Source: Synechococcales cyanobacterium GL140_1_metabinner_5_sub
Lineage (GTDB): Bacteria; Cyanobacteriota; Cyanobacteriia; Cyanobacteriales; Chamaesiphonaceae
DNA length: 64,000 nucleotides
Reading direction: 5' to 3'
NCBI GenBank assembly: GCA_025359065.1
Contig: JANYHM010000013.1
Coordinates: 96,512 to 160,511 of the forward strand
The notes beneath the pieces are model-generated. The model made no database searches, was not told where the DNA came from, and worked only from the letters and a program-made list of their open reading frames with translations. This document shows positions 28,513 through 37,542 of the stretch, in pieces. The number at the start of each line of letters is the position of its first letter. Within the stretch, counting starts at the first letter, position 1. The position numbers and the translations under genes were made by a program.

Positions 28513-30009
28513 TTAAGATGGCGTACCAGTAGTCTTGCGTTGCTTACGACTCAGACTAGCCAAAAGCTTCACTTTTACCGACTCAAACTCCTCTCGCAGA
28601 TAGGATCTGCTCAGCTTTTGCTGGTTAGAGCCAGGAGTGACCCGGCTTTCTTGCAGCCACTCTTGGAGTTTTTGCACCTTGGTATGAGGAATTTTACCCT
28701 TGATCACACTAACACAGCGGTTCTCACCATCTAGGCCAAAAAACAGCAGGCGATAAGACTGAGTTTCAGCCAATACGCGCAGAGTGTTGTCGCTAGTTTG
28801 CTTTTTCAAATCGAGATAAGAAGGCAAGAGACGATGTTGCTGATCGTTGTGAAACAGCGCCGCAATCCACAGCAACATCGGATGGGGATTAGCAATAAAC
28901 AAAAACTGACAGTGGGGCGGATGCTTTTTGTAATATGCGATTTCTTCCCGAGAGAGCATAATCCAGAGGGTGGCGCTCACCTCGCCCTCATATTCCATTA
29001 AACGAGGGAATACAATCTCAGCACGGGGTTTATCCATTGGCCAGGTAGACTGTAAACACAAGTCATCCAGATTTTTAATATCACTGGATTTAGCGGCTTT
29101 ACGGCTATTGGCGGTACTTGAAGCAGATAAGTAATTTTGTTCAATTCGTTCGATCGACTGCAAAATATCTTCTACGTTCGGCGGACGATTGCGTACATCC
29201 TTGGCCATACAGGCCATCACCAGCTCTTGTAACTCCTGGGGAATCACCAGGTTTGGCCCTACTTCCTTAAAAGTTTTGGGAGGAGTTTTGTGGTGAGCAT
29301 TAAACCAGCCTTCAAAAGAGCTGCTAGTGGGGCGAATCGGCAATTCACCGCTGAGCATCTGGAACATCATAATGCCCAGACTATAAATATCTGATCGATT
29401 ATCTAAAGTCTTGCCCTCCATCTGTTCTGGCGAACAATAGGCTGGAGTACCCATAAAGCCAGTGGGCGAATCATCCGATCGCAGGAGGGCAATCCCAAAA
29501 TCTAGCACCTTCACAAAGTCTCCCAAAGTGGGGTTGTGAGTAACAATAATATTGCTGGGTTTGATATCGCGGTGAATCACCTGACACAAATTACCATCGA
29601 TTTCGATACCGTCGTGGGCGCAGTCTAGTCCTAAACAAATTTGGCGCAAAATATTAAAAAAGCGCGGTAACGGCATCGGCTTTTTGTGAATTACGTCTTT
29701 GAGGCTTTCACCCTGCAAGAACTCCATCACGTAAAAAGGCATTTCTAGGTCATCTAAACCGTAGTCTCGCACTTTGACGATGTGAATACTGTTTTCACCT
29801 AGCAAGGCGCTAATGGTAGCCTCCTGCATAAACCGATCGCGGATTCTTTGAGTGATGCTGGCTTTCGATAAAAATTTGACAGCGACCTTTACCCCGCCCA
29901 ACAGCATGTCTTTGGCCAGGTATACTTGCCCCATCGAGCCTTTGCCGGCTATTTCCATAAGCTGATATCGCTGGACAACCAGCCGACCATAGTTACTATC
30001 TTTGGTCAT
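28513..30009 (-). CDS. Hanks-type serine/threonine protein kinase
   Basis: Soluble kinase (498 aa) with all catalytic elements: Gly loop AGKGSMGQVY (21-30), Lys45 in VAVKFL, Glu63, the catalytic loop HRDIKPSN (146-153), DFG (170-172), and the activation segment GTPAYCSPEQ (187-196). The kinase domain ends near 290. The C-terminal 200 residues form a separate globular region (PRAEIVFPRLMEYEGEVSATLW, FLFIANPHPMLLWIAALFHND) of unknown function, with no membrane helix and no PASTA repeats. Two copies of a 19-base repeat lie about 120 bases upstream of the start. Confidence 0.93.
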   Translation of the reverse strand: MTKDSNYGRLVVQRYQLMEIAGKGSMGQVYLAKDMLLGGVKVAVKFLSKASITQRIRDRFMQEATISALLGENSIHIVKVRDYGLDDLEMPFYVMEFLQGESLKDVIHKKPMPLPRFFNILRQICLGLDCAHDGIEIDGNLCQVIHRDIKPSNIIVTHNPTLGDFVKVLDFGIALLRSDDSPTGFMGTPAYCSPEQMEGKTLDNRSDIYSLGIMMFQMLSGELPIRPTSSSFEGWFNAHHKTPPKTFKEVGPNLVIPQELQELVMACMAKDVRNRPPNVEDILQSIERIEQNYLSASSTANSRKAAKSSDIKNLDDLCLQSTWPMDKPRAEIVFPRLMEYEGEVSATLWIMLSREEIAYYKKHPPHCQFLFIANPHPMLLWIAALFHNDQQHRLLPSYLDLKKQTSDNTLRVLAETQSYRLLFFGLDGENRCVSVIKGKIPHTKVQKLQEWLQESRVTPGSNQQKLSRSYLREEFESVKVKLLASLSRKQRKTTGTPS

Positions 30010-30126
30010 GAATGGCCTCCGGCAGAGAGGGCAGAATAATTTGTTGCGAACGGGGAGATGCAGTCCATTTCAGCCAGTTAACTTGAGGTAGGTTAGAAAG
30101 TGGGCGAAGAGCTAGAAAATACCATG

Positions 30127-30163
30127 TTTTTACTAATAAGATAAATTTTTACTAATAAGATAA
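30127..30163. repeat. Tandem direct repeat upstream of the kinase gene
   Basis: TTTTTACTAATAAGATAA occurs twice (30127-30144 and 30146-30163) with a 19-base period, between anmK and the kinase start. It could be a tandem regulator site or a local replication slip. Confidence 0.7.
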
Positions 30164-30267
30164 GTTACATAGATACTAGACTGGCTAAATCAATCGATAC
30201 TCCTTCAATATGCCCAGCTCTTGGCCAGAAATTTGTTGTTAAATTCAAATCAGATAAATTTAACAAA

Positions 30268-31398
30268 CTAGATTTGGTGAACTTTCCCCAACAGCACCGC
30301 CGATCGAGCGCCAGTCACCATTGGTAAGTTCCCAGGAATATCGTGCCAACGCCAATAAGCCAGCAAAGCAAAGGCGATCGCCTCTTTAAAATCACTGTCT
30401 ACTCCAGCTTCTGCCGTGGTCAAAACCGCAACTTGGGGTAAATGGCTCTGCAGCCGTGTCTTCAAAAATTTATTGCGAGCACCGCCGCCACAGAGCAATA
30501 CCCGATCGGGCAAGCGAGGTAAAAAGCGTCGATAGCTGTCCGCAATGCTGGCCGCCGTTAAATCAGTAATGGTTGCCAAAAAATCCACATCAGCTAAATG
30601 AGCCGCATCCTGCCGACAGGCAGCCAAGTATTCCTTGCCAAACAGCTCTCGTCCAGTAGATTTCGGTGGCGGAGCGCGGAAGTATTCTTGCTGAAGCCAT
30701 TGCCCTACCAAAGCTTGATCCACTTGCCCCTGCGCCGCCCAATCTCCATTGTGATCATAGGTTTTTTGGCCATTAGTCAAAGCAATCACCGCCAAATCCA
30801 TCAAACTATTCCCTGGCCCCGTATCCCAACCTAAAACCTTTGACTCCCAATCAGCATCAGCATGAGGTGGTAAATAGGTGCAGTTCCCAATCCCACCAAT
30901 GTTTTGAATACAGAGATGGTGCTGATCATCTCCTAACAAATAAGCATCTGTTTTGGGCACCAAAGGCGCACCCTGTCCCCCAGCCTCAATGTCAGCCGTG
31001 CGGAAATCATCGATCGTAGTAATGCCCGTGGCTTGAGCAATCACCGCCCCCCGTCCAATTTGCTGGCTATAACCCAATCGACCCCCTTGAGCAGGCTGAT
31101 GAAATACTGTCTGACCGTGGGAGCCAATTAATTTTGCTTTTACCCCCGCTGGCTGAATCCGGCACACCGCATCGGCAAAACATCGAGCGATCGATTCATC
31201 CAAAACTGCCAAATCAGCCATACTAATCGGCTGACCAGCACACACATCTAAAATTTGCTGGCGTAAAGCAGGCGGATAAGGATAAGTTTCACCAGCGATC
31301 GAGGTGACTTGTAGATCATTAGTAGTCCCTTGAATTTCTACCAAAGCAGCATCGATGCCATCTACCGAAGTGCCACTCATCAAACCGATTACTAACAT
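30268..31398 (-). CDS. anmK: Anhydro-N-acetylmuramic acid kinase
   Basis: Peptidoglycan-recycling kinase (376 aa) that opens 1,6-anhydro-MurNAc and phosphorylates it to MurNAc-6-phosphate. It has the N-terminal ATP-binding pattern [15 protein letters not shown], then [35 protein letters not shown] with the catalytic Asp region, and [10 protein letters not shown] near the end. Length is normal. It follows scpA on the same strand with a hairpin between them. Confidence 0.95.
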   Translation of the reverse strand: MLVIGLMSGTSVDGIDAALVEIQGTTNDLQVTSIAGETYPYPPALRQQILDVCAGQPISMADLAVLDESIARCFADAVCRIQPAGVKAKLIGSHGQTVFHQPAQGGRLGYSQQIGRGAVIAQATGITTIDDFRTADIEAGGQGAPLVPKTDAYLLGDDQHHLCIQNIGGIGNCTYLPPHADADWESKVLGWDTGPGNSLMDLAVIALTNGQKTYDHNGDWAAQGQVDQALVGQWLQQEYFRAPPPKSTGRELFGKEYLAACRQDAAHLADVDFLATITDLTAASIADSYRRFLPRLPDRVLLCGGGARNKFLKTRLQSHLPQVAVLTTAEAGVDSDFKEAIAFALLAYWRWHDIPGNLPMVTGARSAVLLGKVHQI

Positions 31399-31442
31399 GA
31401 TTCTCCTTTGATTCAGTAACTGGATTTACTAGATACAATATG

Positions 31443-31473
31443 TCTAGATGGTGGGCAGTGCCCACCATCTAGA
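31443..31473. other. Perfect stem-loop between scpA and anmK
   Basis: TCTAGATGGTGGGC (31443-31456) and GCCCACCATCTAGA (31460-31473) form a perfect 14-bp stem with a 3-base loop. On the minus strand no T-run follows, so it may be a processing or mRNA-end hairpin, or a small palindromic repeat like the one at 56824. Confidence 0.6.
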
Positions 31474-31495
31474 TTTTAGGCGACTCCACTCCTAT

Positions 31496-32356
31496 TTAAT
31501 TGTCGTCTAAAGCGGGCGGAGCAGCGATCGCAATTTCAGCTTGCAAAGGCGGCTCTAACTCACCAAACAGAGTACGTACTTTTAAATCTCGATAAAACTC
31601 CTCTTGGCTTAGCTCCACCTTAGATTGTGCCGAGAGCAACAGCAAAGCCCAAAAAACTCCCACCCGATCGTGGGTGGTAATTTCTCCTTGTTCGTTGGCC
31701 AGAGTTTTCACCCACAGAGCAATCAGGGCTTCTAGATCAATCCAATCTAAATCGGTGGCCTGCAGAAAAATTTCTAACTGCTCGGCCATTTCTGTGAGAT
31801 TTTCACCGTGAGCCAGTTCAGCAATTGCCTTGGCTGCCTTACTAGCCGAAAGATTAGCGTGACGCACCTTGCGCTTACTTACTGGCCGATCGCTCATCCG
31901 ACTGGCGATCGATCGAAGTTGCGCAATCAAATCTGGCAGAGTAACCGGGCGGTGTTGCAGCGGTCGAGCACTGAGGCGGCGGTGAATATGCCGTTCTAGG
32001 TTAGCCGGGAGTCCTGCCGTTGGGGAAATGTCCTCAAAATACAGATCATCATCATCCAAGGGTGATTCTTCTGGATCTTGGTTGAGGCTATTGGCCTTCA
32101 ACAACACCAGCATCGCTGCCCACAAAAAGGCTTGCCCCGAAAGTGACAAATTAACCTGCCGATCGCTATTCGATAAACTAGCCGGAATCTTGGTGAGGTG
32201 ATTGTCGATCACATCAATCACCTGAATATCCCAGGGGTCAATTTCACCACGCTGTGCTAAGTCAATTAATAACTCAATGCCCAATTCCGTCAGCGTATGG
32301 GGATCGAGGTCTGTTGGAACATTACTAGGAGCGCCTTTCTCGGAAACTAGCACCAT
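31496..32356 (-). CDS. scpA: Segregation and condensation protein ScpA
   Basis: Kleisin subunit of the SMC-ScpAB condensin (286 aa). The N-terminal pattern LGIELLIDLAQRGEIDPWDIQVIDVIDNHL and the Leu-rich AFLWAAMLVLLKANSL are diagnostic. The C-terminal winged-helix part (RVGVFWALLLLSAQSKVELSQEEFYRDL) contacts the SMC head. Upstream at 52 bases is an AI-2E transporter gene. ScpB and SMC are not in the window. Confidence 0.93.
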   Translation of the reverse strand: MVLVSEKGAPSNVPTDLDPHTLTELGIELLIDLAQRGEIDPWDIQVIDVIDNHLTKIPASLSNSDRQVNLSLSGQAFLWAAMLVLLKANSLNQDPEESPLDDDDLYFEDISPTAGLPANLERHIHRRLSARPLQHRPVTLPDLIAQLRSIASRMSDRPVSKRKVRHANLSASKAAKAIAELAHGENLTEMAEQLEIFLQATDLDWIDLEALIALWVKTLANEQGEITTHDRVGVFWALLLLSAQSKVELSQEEFYRDLKVRTLFGELEPPLQAEIAIAAPPALDDN

Positions 32357-32408
32357 GATATTGATGATATTGGAGTTGTGTGGAGGTAGATATTAGATAA
32401 AATCTTGG

Positions 32409-33476
32409 CTAGGAGTCCGTTCCGGAATGAACCGACTGCAACTCTGGCGGATTGCGAATTAAGTCGATCGTGCTTTTAATAGTGCCGGCGATCGGCACTG
32501 CCACCAATACTCCCAAAAATCCGGCTATTTGCAAGCCCACCAGCACCGCCAGCAAAATCATTACTGGATCTAGACCAATAAAGTCGCCCATCAGTTTAGG
32601 GGTTAAAAAATTATCTTTGAATTGCTGCAATACAAAAGAGGCCACAAACACTTTTGCCGCTAGGGTAAAGCTTTTTAGCAGTACCAACAGCGTGACTAAG
32701 CCAATCCCTAGAGTAGCACCCACAAACGGAATCAGTTGGGAGAAACCAATCAGGATTGAAAACAATAGCGCAAACGGCACGTCTAACATCAGGAAAATAA
32801 TGGTTAAAGCTACGGCCATAAAAGCCCCTAACAAAAACTGACTGATAAAAAACCGCTGAAAGTTCATTCTCAAAGATTCCCCAATCAGCCGTCCCCACTT
32901 ACCTGGAAACAGCCCAATAGCACCAGCCCATAGCTTGTCCCCATCAATCAAAATATAGACGCTTAGTACCACAATCAGCAGTGAATCAATGAGGCTAGAA
33001 GCAGTACCTAATGCCACTGCTACCGCCTGCTGCGTAAAGCCTTCTAATTGTTTGGGCAAGTTGGAATTTATTTGGTTCCGAATCACCTCAAAATCTATAT
33101 TCAAGCCCTTGGTCTTAGCAAATGTTTCTAAGCTAATAATATTTTGACTGCTGCTCTGTACCCATTTGGGCACCTGTTCAGAAAGACTAGCAATTTGTTC
33201 AATCACGATCGGGACAACCGTAACCCCCAAGATAACTAATGTTACTAAAGTGGCAATAAGCACCACCCCCACCGCTTGACCGCGACTGATGCCAGTTCGA
33301 TCGAGCGCCCGGACTAGGTAATTGAGCAAAAATGCCAAAATCGCCGAGATCGATACCACCGTAATAATATGTTCAAAATACCTAAAAGCTTGAGAAAGTA
33401 GCCAGGTGTTAGCTGCAAAAACCAAGCTCAGCAGCAGCCAAACTAAAAGCTTTCTGGCGTTAATCGATCGCCACAT
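32409..33476 (-). CDS. AI-2E-type (PerM family) membrane transporter
   Basis: Polytopic membrane protein (355 aa) with about eight hydrophobic segments. Family patterns include the first pair of helices (LLVWLLLSLVFAANTWLLS, ITVVSISAILAFLLNYLVRALDR), the extended soluble loop around residues 95-150, and the terminal block PKLMGDFIGLDPVMILLAVLVGLQIAGFLGVLVAVPIAGTI, reported here in part as GLDPVMILLAVLVG. Family members transport quorum signals, or act as sodium/proton exchangers, so the substrate is unknown. Confidence 0.85.
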   Translation of the reverse strand: MWRSINARKLLVWLLLSLVFAANTWLLSQAFRYFEHIITVVSISAILAFLLNYLVRALDRTGISRGQAVGVVLIATLVTLVILGVTVVPIVIEQIASLSEQVPKWVQSSSQNIISLETFAKTKGLNIDFEVIRNQINSNLPKQLEGFTQQAVAVALGTASSLIDSLLIVVLSVYILIDGDKLWAGAIGLFPGKWGRLIGESLRMNFQRFFISQFLLGAFMAVALTIIFLMLDVPFALLFSILIGFSQLIPFVGATLGIGLVTLLVLLKSFTLAAKVFVASFVLQQFKDNFLTPKLMGDFIGLDPVMILLAVLVGLQIAGFLGVLVAVPIAGTIKSTIDLIRNPPELQSVHSGTDS

Positions 33477-33658
33477 TGTAATCTGTCGGTAGAAGGTTCA
33501 CTTGATTCTAGCTGGCTTTGGACTCGAAATTTTCATTCATTTGGCATTCATTTGCCCCTTACTTGCCAGTCATTCGATCGGCAAAATGATAAAATCAGGA
33601 TCTTTTAGGGGTAAATTAAGAGATAGGTCTATGCACTTCTATCTTTCTTGTGAGCTTT

Positions 33659-34933
33659 ATGAGTTCAGCTTCTTCCGCATCTGAATTATTAATTGATTCT
33701 TCTGATGCTGTTTCCACCGGTTCAACACCAACCGATTCAGCCGAACAGCCAGGAATCCCAGCTTATTTGCGCCAAGCTTTGCAAATGCTCGATCTTCAGC
33801 CAGAAGCTGAAGTTGCTAAGTATCGCGCCTACAAAGAAGGCAAGGTCGCCGCTCCAACCTACGAAAAACTCAATCCAGTACTGGCTGCACCCGAAGAGGA
33901 GGACGAAGAATACGAAGCAATTCCTCCTTCCGAGCCTTTTGCTGTAATGGAACGCGCTCGTGCATACGGTTCCGATGCCGAACCAGCCGGTAAATTAGTA
34001 TTCAAAGACTCCGAGCCGCCTGCGGCCAGTCTAGATCTCAGCATGTTGCCGCCGGGTGAAATTTCTTCTGCCCGCAATGAATATTTGCCCGCTTCTCAAG
34101 AACTATGGCGTAGCCTGGGCAAGCCCGCTGCCCCTGCCGAAATTCCGGTACCAAAATGGAAGTTACCAGTGGCGATCGGCTCTGCTCTGACTGCTCTAGC
34201 CGCAGTGAGTGGCATGACCTATGTAAATCTTCACCCCACTCTATTACAACAGGTGCCAGTGGTCGCCCAACTGACCGCGCCTCCAATAACGCCTGCAATT
34301 CCACCGGGTCAAAACTTAGCTGGGCCAGACCTAGCCATGGGTGAATTTACCGATCTGGGCTTGGGCAACATCAATTCTATTACCTTACCCAACAGCAACG
34401 CCCAAATCGCCCAGTCTCCGGTAGCTACAGCAGCCGCTCCGATCAATACTGTTCCGCCGACTATCCAGAACCCGGCTCAACCAACAGCTCCATCTGCTAT
34501 TCAGCCCCCAGTTGCTACGGCAACCTCACCGATCGCCCCAACTGGTAACGCCCACTTATCAGACACCCTAGTACGCAATCTTTTGCCGCCAAACATTCAG
34601 CAGATGGCGGGCAGAGACGTTTCGCAACCGTCTGCTCCTGCTGTTTCTCAGTCCTCAGCGCCCCAATCGTCGGTGCAAGCGCCAGCGCCTTATGTGCCCC
34701 AAACGCCTAACCGGTCCAAAAAAATCTCAGATACCGCTGCTACAGCGCCCTATCAAGTGATGGCCAAATATGTCAACCCGATCGGCTTTGAAAAGATCCG
34801 CACCATCTTACCCGATGCTACTCGCACGGGCGATCAAATTGTGCTAGGCAACTTCAGCGAAAAAAATCTGGCCAAAAACCTGGTAAAAAAGCTCAAACAG
34901 CAAGGCATAGAAGCTTGGCTGAAAAACAGCTAA
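33659..34933 (+). CDS. Pro/Ala-rich envelope protein with SPOR-like C-terminus
   Basis: The protein (424 aa from ATG 33659; a GTG at 33650 is an alternative) has an acidic cytoplasmic N-terminal region of about 165 residues. One membrane helix follows (VAIGSALTALAAVSGMTYV), then a long Pro/Ala/Gln linker. The C-terminal domain of about 60 residues (YQVMAKYVNPIGFEKIRTILPD, then KNLAKNLVKKLKQQGIEAW) has the size and pattern of a SPOR-type peptidoglycan-binding domain. A cell-division or cell-wall role is inferred from that domain only. Confidence 0.7.
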   Translation: MSSASSASELLIDSSDAVSTGSTPTDSAEQPGIPAYLRQALQMLDLQPEAEVAKYRAYKEGKVAAPTYEKLNPVLAAPEEEDEEYEAIPPSEPFAVMERARAYGSDAEPAGKLVFKDSEPPAASLDLSMLPPGEISSARNEYLPASQELWRSLGKPAAPAEIPVPKWKLPVAIGSALTALAAVSGMTYVNLHPTLLQQVPVVAQLTAPPITPAIPPGQNLAGPDLAMGEFTDLGLGNINSITLPNSNAQIAQSPVATAAAPINTVPPTIQNPAQPTAPSAIQPPVATATSPIAPTGNAHLSDTLVRNLLPPNIQQMAGRDVSQPSAPAVSQSSAPQSSVQAPAPYVPQTPNRSKKISDTAATAPYQVMAKYVNPIGFEKIRTILPDATRTGDQIVLGNFSEKNLAKNLVKKLKQQGIEAWLKNS

Positions 34934-34951
34934 GCTCCCATCACCTGATTT

Positions 34952-35524
34952 CTAGATGATTTTGCCGATCAAACCAGCAATGTCTTCCATCACATTGCCA
35001 TCGCCATCTTGGTCAAGCATTTTGGTAGCCATTCCGAGCAAATCATTGCCACCACTGCTCCCAGCCGCAGCTCCTAGCATTTGTGCCATGCCACCAGCAT
35101 CTAAGCCATTGGTCTGACTAGATCTACCCAAAGCCCCCATCACGATCGGAGCCAAAATTCCTAGCAACTGCATTGCAGAACTCGAGCCAATTCCTGATTG
35201 TTGACCAATCACGTTGGCAATTGCGCTGCCATTTCCGCCTAAAAACTGACCCAGAATAACATTGCCCATCCCGCCACCTGCCGAATTGCCCAGAAAACCC
35301 ATTACATCGTCTATGATGGAACTGTCGTGATTTTGCGCTGACTGGTGTAGCTCATCAGCCCCACTGTCGTTTGCTGCATGGTTTCCCATTGCCGAAAGCA
35401 TCATCGGCAAGGCCATATTAATTGCCGATTGAGTCGCGCCGCTGTCCGAACCGATCTGTTGAGCAATCTGACCGATCGCTGGGCCGCCAAGTTGGCTAGC
35501 AATCATACTGATCAAAGGATTCAT
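34952..35524 (-). CDS. DUF937 (YidB-like) protein
   Basis: Gly/Met/Ala-rich protein (190 aa) of the DUF937 family. The N-terminal pattern NPLISMIASQLGGPAIGQIAQQIG and QSAINMALPMMLSAMGNHA are typical, as is the tail GNDLLGMATKMLDQDGDGNVMEDI, whose DQDGDGN resembles a calcium-binding loop. The start at 35524 has GGAAAA upstream; an earlier ATG at 35560 would add 12 residues without a ribosome site. Function unknown. It converges on the SPOR-like protein gene. Confidence 0.85.
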   Translation of the reverse strand: MNPLISMIASQLGGPAIGQIAQQIGSDSGATQSAINMALPMMLSAMGNHAANDSGADELHQSAQNHDSSIIDDVMGFLGNSAGGGMGNVILGQFLGGNGSAIANVIGQQSGIGSSSAMQLLGILAPIVMGALGRSSQTNGLDAGGMAQMLGAAAGSSGGNDLLGMATKMLDQDGDGNVMEDIAGLIGKII

Positions 35525-35662
35525 ATTATTTTCCAGTTTGCTGTGAAAGTCCCTGCTCATTTTTAGCTAAAAAGTCCATTTAGTCAAAGTTCGATAAATT
35601 AATGTGTAATTAGTTACGCGGCTAAATATCAGGAACATTAGATTTCAAATCTGGCCGAAACG

Positions 35663-35708
35663 ACCCGTTAGACTTTGCCGAAGCGACCTGTTAGACTTTG
35701 CCGAAGCG
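35663..35708. repeat. 23-bp tandem repeat spanning the uppS stop codon
   Basis: Two copies of a 23-base unit (35663-35685 and 35686-35708) differ at one base, and a third, degenerate copy lies at 35640-35662. On the minus strand each unit encodes RFGKV plus stop, so only the copy inside the gene is translated. Confidence 0.8.
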
Positions 35709-36437
35709 GCGGTGGCGCTGCTGATAGTCTAACAGCGCATCATGAAAAGCCTGTCGATCGAAATTTGGCCACAGAGTATCGGTCACATAAATCTCCGCGT
35801 AAGCTAGCTGCCACAGCAAAAAATTACTAATTCGCATCTCACCGCTGGTTCTAATCAACAAATCTGGATCGGGAGTGCCGTGGGTATATAAATACTGACC
35901 AAACAACTTTTCATCAATCTCGGCTGGATCGATCGAGCCATTTTTGACCCCTTCGGCGATCGACTTACACGCCTGGACAATTTCTTGCCGACTCCCATAG
36001 TTGGTGGCGATCGTAAATTGAATTCCCTGATTTTGACTGGTTGCGGCTTCAGCTTTAGTAATCTCATCTTGTAGTGCATGAGGCAAAGCATCTAGCTTAC
36101 CCACAAACTTAATTCGCACCTGCTCAGCATTCATTTCTGCCAGCTCTCGCCGCAATACCCCCTCAAACAGCGCCATCAAAAAATCCACTTCTTCCATTGG
36201 TCTACCCCAATTTTCTGTAGAAAAAGCATAGGCCGTTAAAGCCGGAATCCCCCAGTCTCGACAGCAGCGCAGCAGGTCTTTGAGGGTATCAACACCCTGA
36301 CGATGGCCAACTACTCTGGCCAAGCCTTGTTTCTTGCCCCAACGGCCATTCCCATCCATAATTACCGCCACATGGCGGGGCAACTTTGATCGATCGAGGT
36401 TGGCAGGTAACTCTAGTAAGCTGTCAGTTTTGGACAT
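35691..36437 (-). CDS. uppS: Undecaprenyl diphosphate synthase
   Basis: cis-prenyltransferase (248 aa) that makes the C55 lipid carrier for peptidoglycan and polysaccharide synthesis. The catalytic Asp28 lies in [12 protein letters not shown], with the FSTENWGRP motif and the C-terminal [22 protein letters not shown] region, cited here as [15 protein letters not shown]. Its ATG overlaps the stop of cdaA as TAATG. The 3' end has been tandemly duplicated as a 23-bp unit. Confidence 0.97.
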   Translation of the reverse strand: MSKTDSLLELPANLDRSKLPRHVAVIMDGNGRWGKKQGLARVVGHRQGVDTLKDLLRCCRDWGIPALTAYAFSTENWGRPMEEVDFLMALFEGVLRRELAEMNAEQVRIKFVGKLDALPHALQDEITKAEAATSQNQGIQFTIATNYGSRQEIVQACKSIAEGVKNGSIDPAEIDEKLFGQYLYTHGTPDPDLLIRTSGEMRISNFLLWQLAYAEIYVTDTLWPNFDRQAFHDALLDYQQRHRRFGKV

Positions 36438-37327
36438 TATTTTTTAGACTTGAAAACATAAGCAAACAAGCTGCGCCGCCAACCTGTGCGCAAAAAACGC
36501 CTCCAGCCTGTGGCTCTGGCTTTTTGTTCAATTTCCGGCACCAGATGAGATTCCAGAATTTCTTTCAGTTTACTGCCAGTTAGGGGACGATTGAGCGATC
36601 CTTTTTCGGCGACCGAAATTGAGCCAGTTTCTTCTGAGACTACTACACACAAACAGTTGGCTACTTTCTCAGTAATCCCTAGAGCTGCCCGATGACGAGT
36701 CCCAAGCTGTGCTGATACCGTTTGCCCCGAAAGAGGCAAAATTACTCCTGCTGCCACCACCCGATCGCCGCGTACCAGTACGGCACCATCGTGTAACAGA
36801 GTGGTGGGCTGAAAAATAGTTTGCAGTAATTCTTTAGACAGTTCTGCATCGATTTTGATTCCTGGAGCCGAAAAATCTCGGTCGTCTAGAGGAGAACTGG
36901 TTTCTACGATCAGTAATCCGCCGATCCGCTTCTGAGACATATCTTTTACGGCTTCTACAATGCTGTCGATCGGCGAGTCTAATTTTGGCCCAGTGCGCCG
37001 CACCGATCGAAACAGATAGCTTAAGTCCCCGCGCCCAAGCTGCTCCAAAAAACGCCGAAACTCTACCTGGAAAGCGATCGACATGGCCAGCCCAGAGCCA
37101 ATCACCAGTTTTTCTAGGGCAAAGTACAAAAAATTAAGATTAAACTTGCGGCTGATGGCAGCGGCGATAATTAAGATCACTAAACCACGTACAATCCACA
37201 GCGTGCGTCGATCGCCGATTGCCAAAAAGATAATGAATACCAGACCGACTACCAAGCCTAAGTCGATGCTGCGCATCACCCAGTTGCCTATAAGTAGCCA
37301 ATTTACGTTCCAGTCCAACCAGTCCAA
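36437..37327 (-). CDS. cdaA: Diadenylate cyclase CdaA
   Basis: Membrane enzyme (296 aa) that makes the second messenger c-di-AMP from two ATP. Three hydrophobic segments lie in the first 85 residues, followed by the DAC domain with both signature motifs, DGA (180-182) and GTRHR (209-213). The gene starts the cdaA-uppS pair and overlaps uppS by one base, so c-di-AMP and lipid-carrier synthesis are translationally coupled. The C-terminal tail is basic ([18 protein letters not shown]). Confidence 0.96.
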   Translation of the reverse strand: MDWLDWNVNWLLIGNWVMRSIDLGLVVGLVFIIFLAIGDRRTLWIVRGLVILIIAAAISRKFNLNFLYFALEKLVIGSGLAMSIAFQVEFRRFLEQLGRGDLSYLFRSVRRTGPKLDSPIDSIVEAVKDMSQKRIGGLLIVETSSPLDDRDFSAPGIKIDAELSKELLQTIFQPTTLLHDGAVLVRGDRVVAAGVILPLSGQTVSAQLGTRHRAALGITEKVANCLCVVVSEETGSISVAEKGSLNRPLTGSKLKEILESHLVPEIEQKARATGWRRFLRTGWRRSLFAYVFKSKK

Positions 37328-37452
37328 TTCGATCGTCTGCCAGTTCGCTCTTTCCTATGTTGACATACTCCCTCCCCAAAGCAAAGATTATGGTAGTTTG
37401 ATTCTTTGCTAATTTAGGTAATACCAAAAAATTACTAAAGTATTTTTTGCAC

Positions 37453-37479
37453 AAAAAAAGCCAGCAATTGTCTGCTGGC
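37453..37479 (-). terminator. Intrinsic terminator of the hps operon
   Basis: On the minus strand GCCAGCA (37479-37473) pairs with TGCTGGC (37466-37460) around a 6-base loop, followed by T7. It lies 64 bases after the hpsA stop codon. Confidence 0.8.
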
Positions 37480-37542
37480 CTTGGCCTTTCTCAAGCAAGA
37501 AAGTCTGGCAAAATTTTCAATCGCCACTTTTTGCTGACAGTT

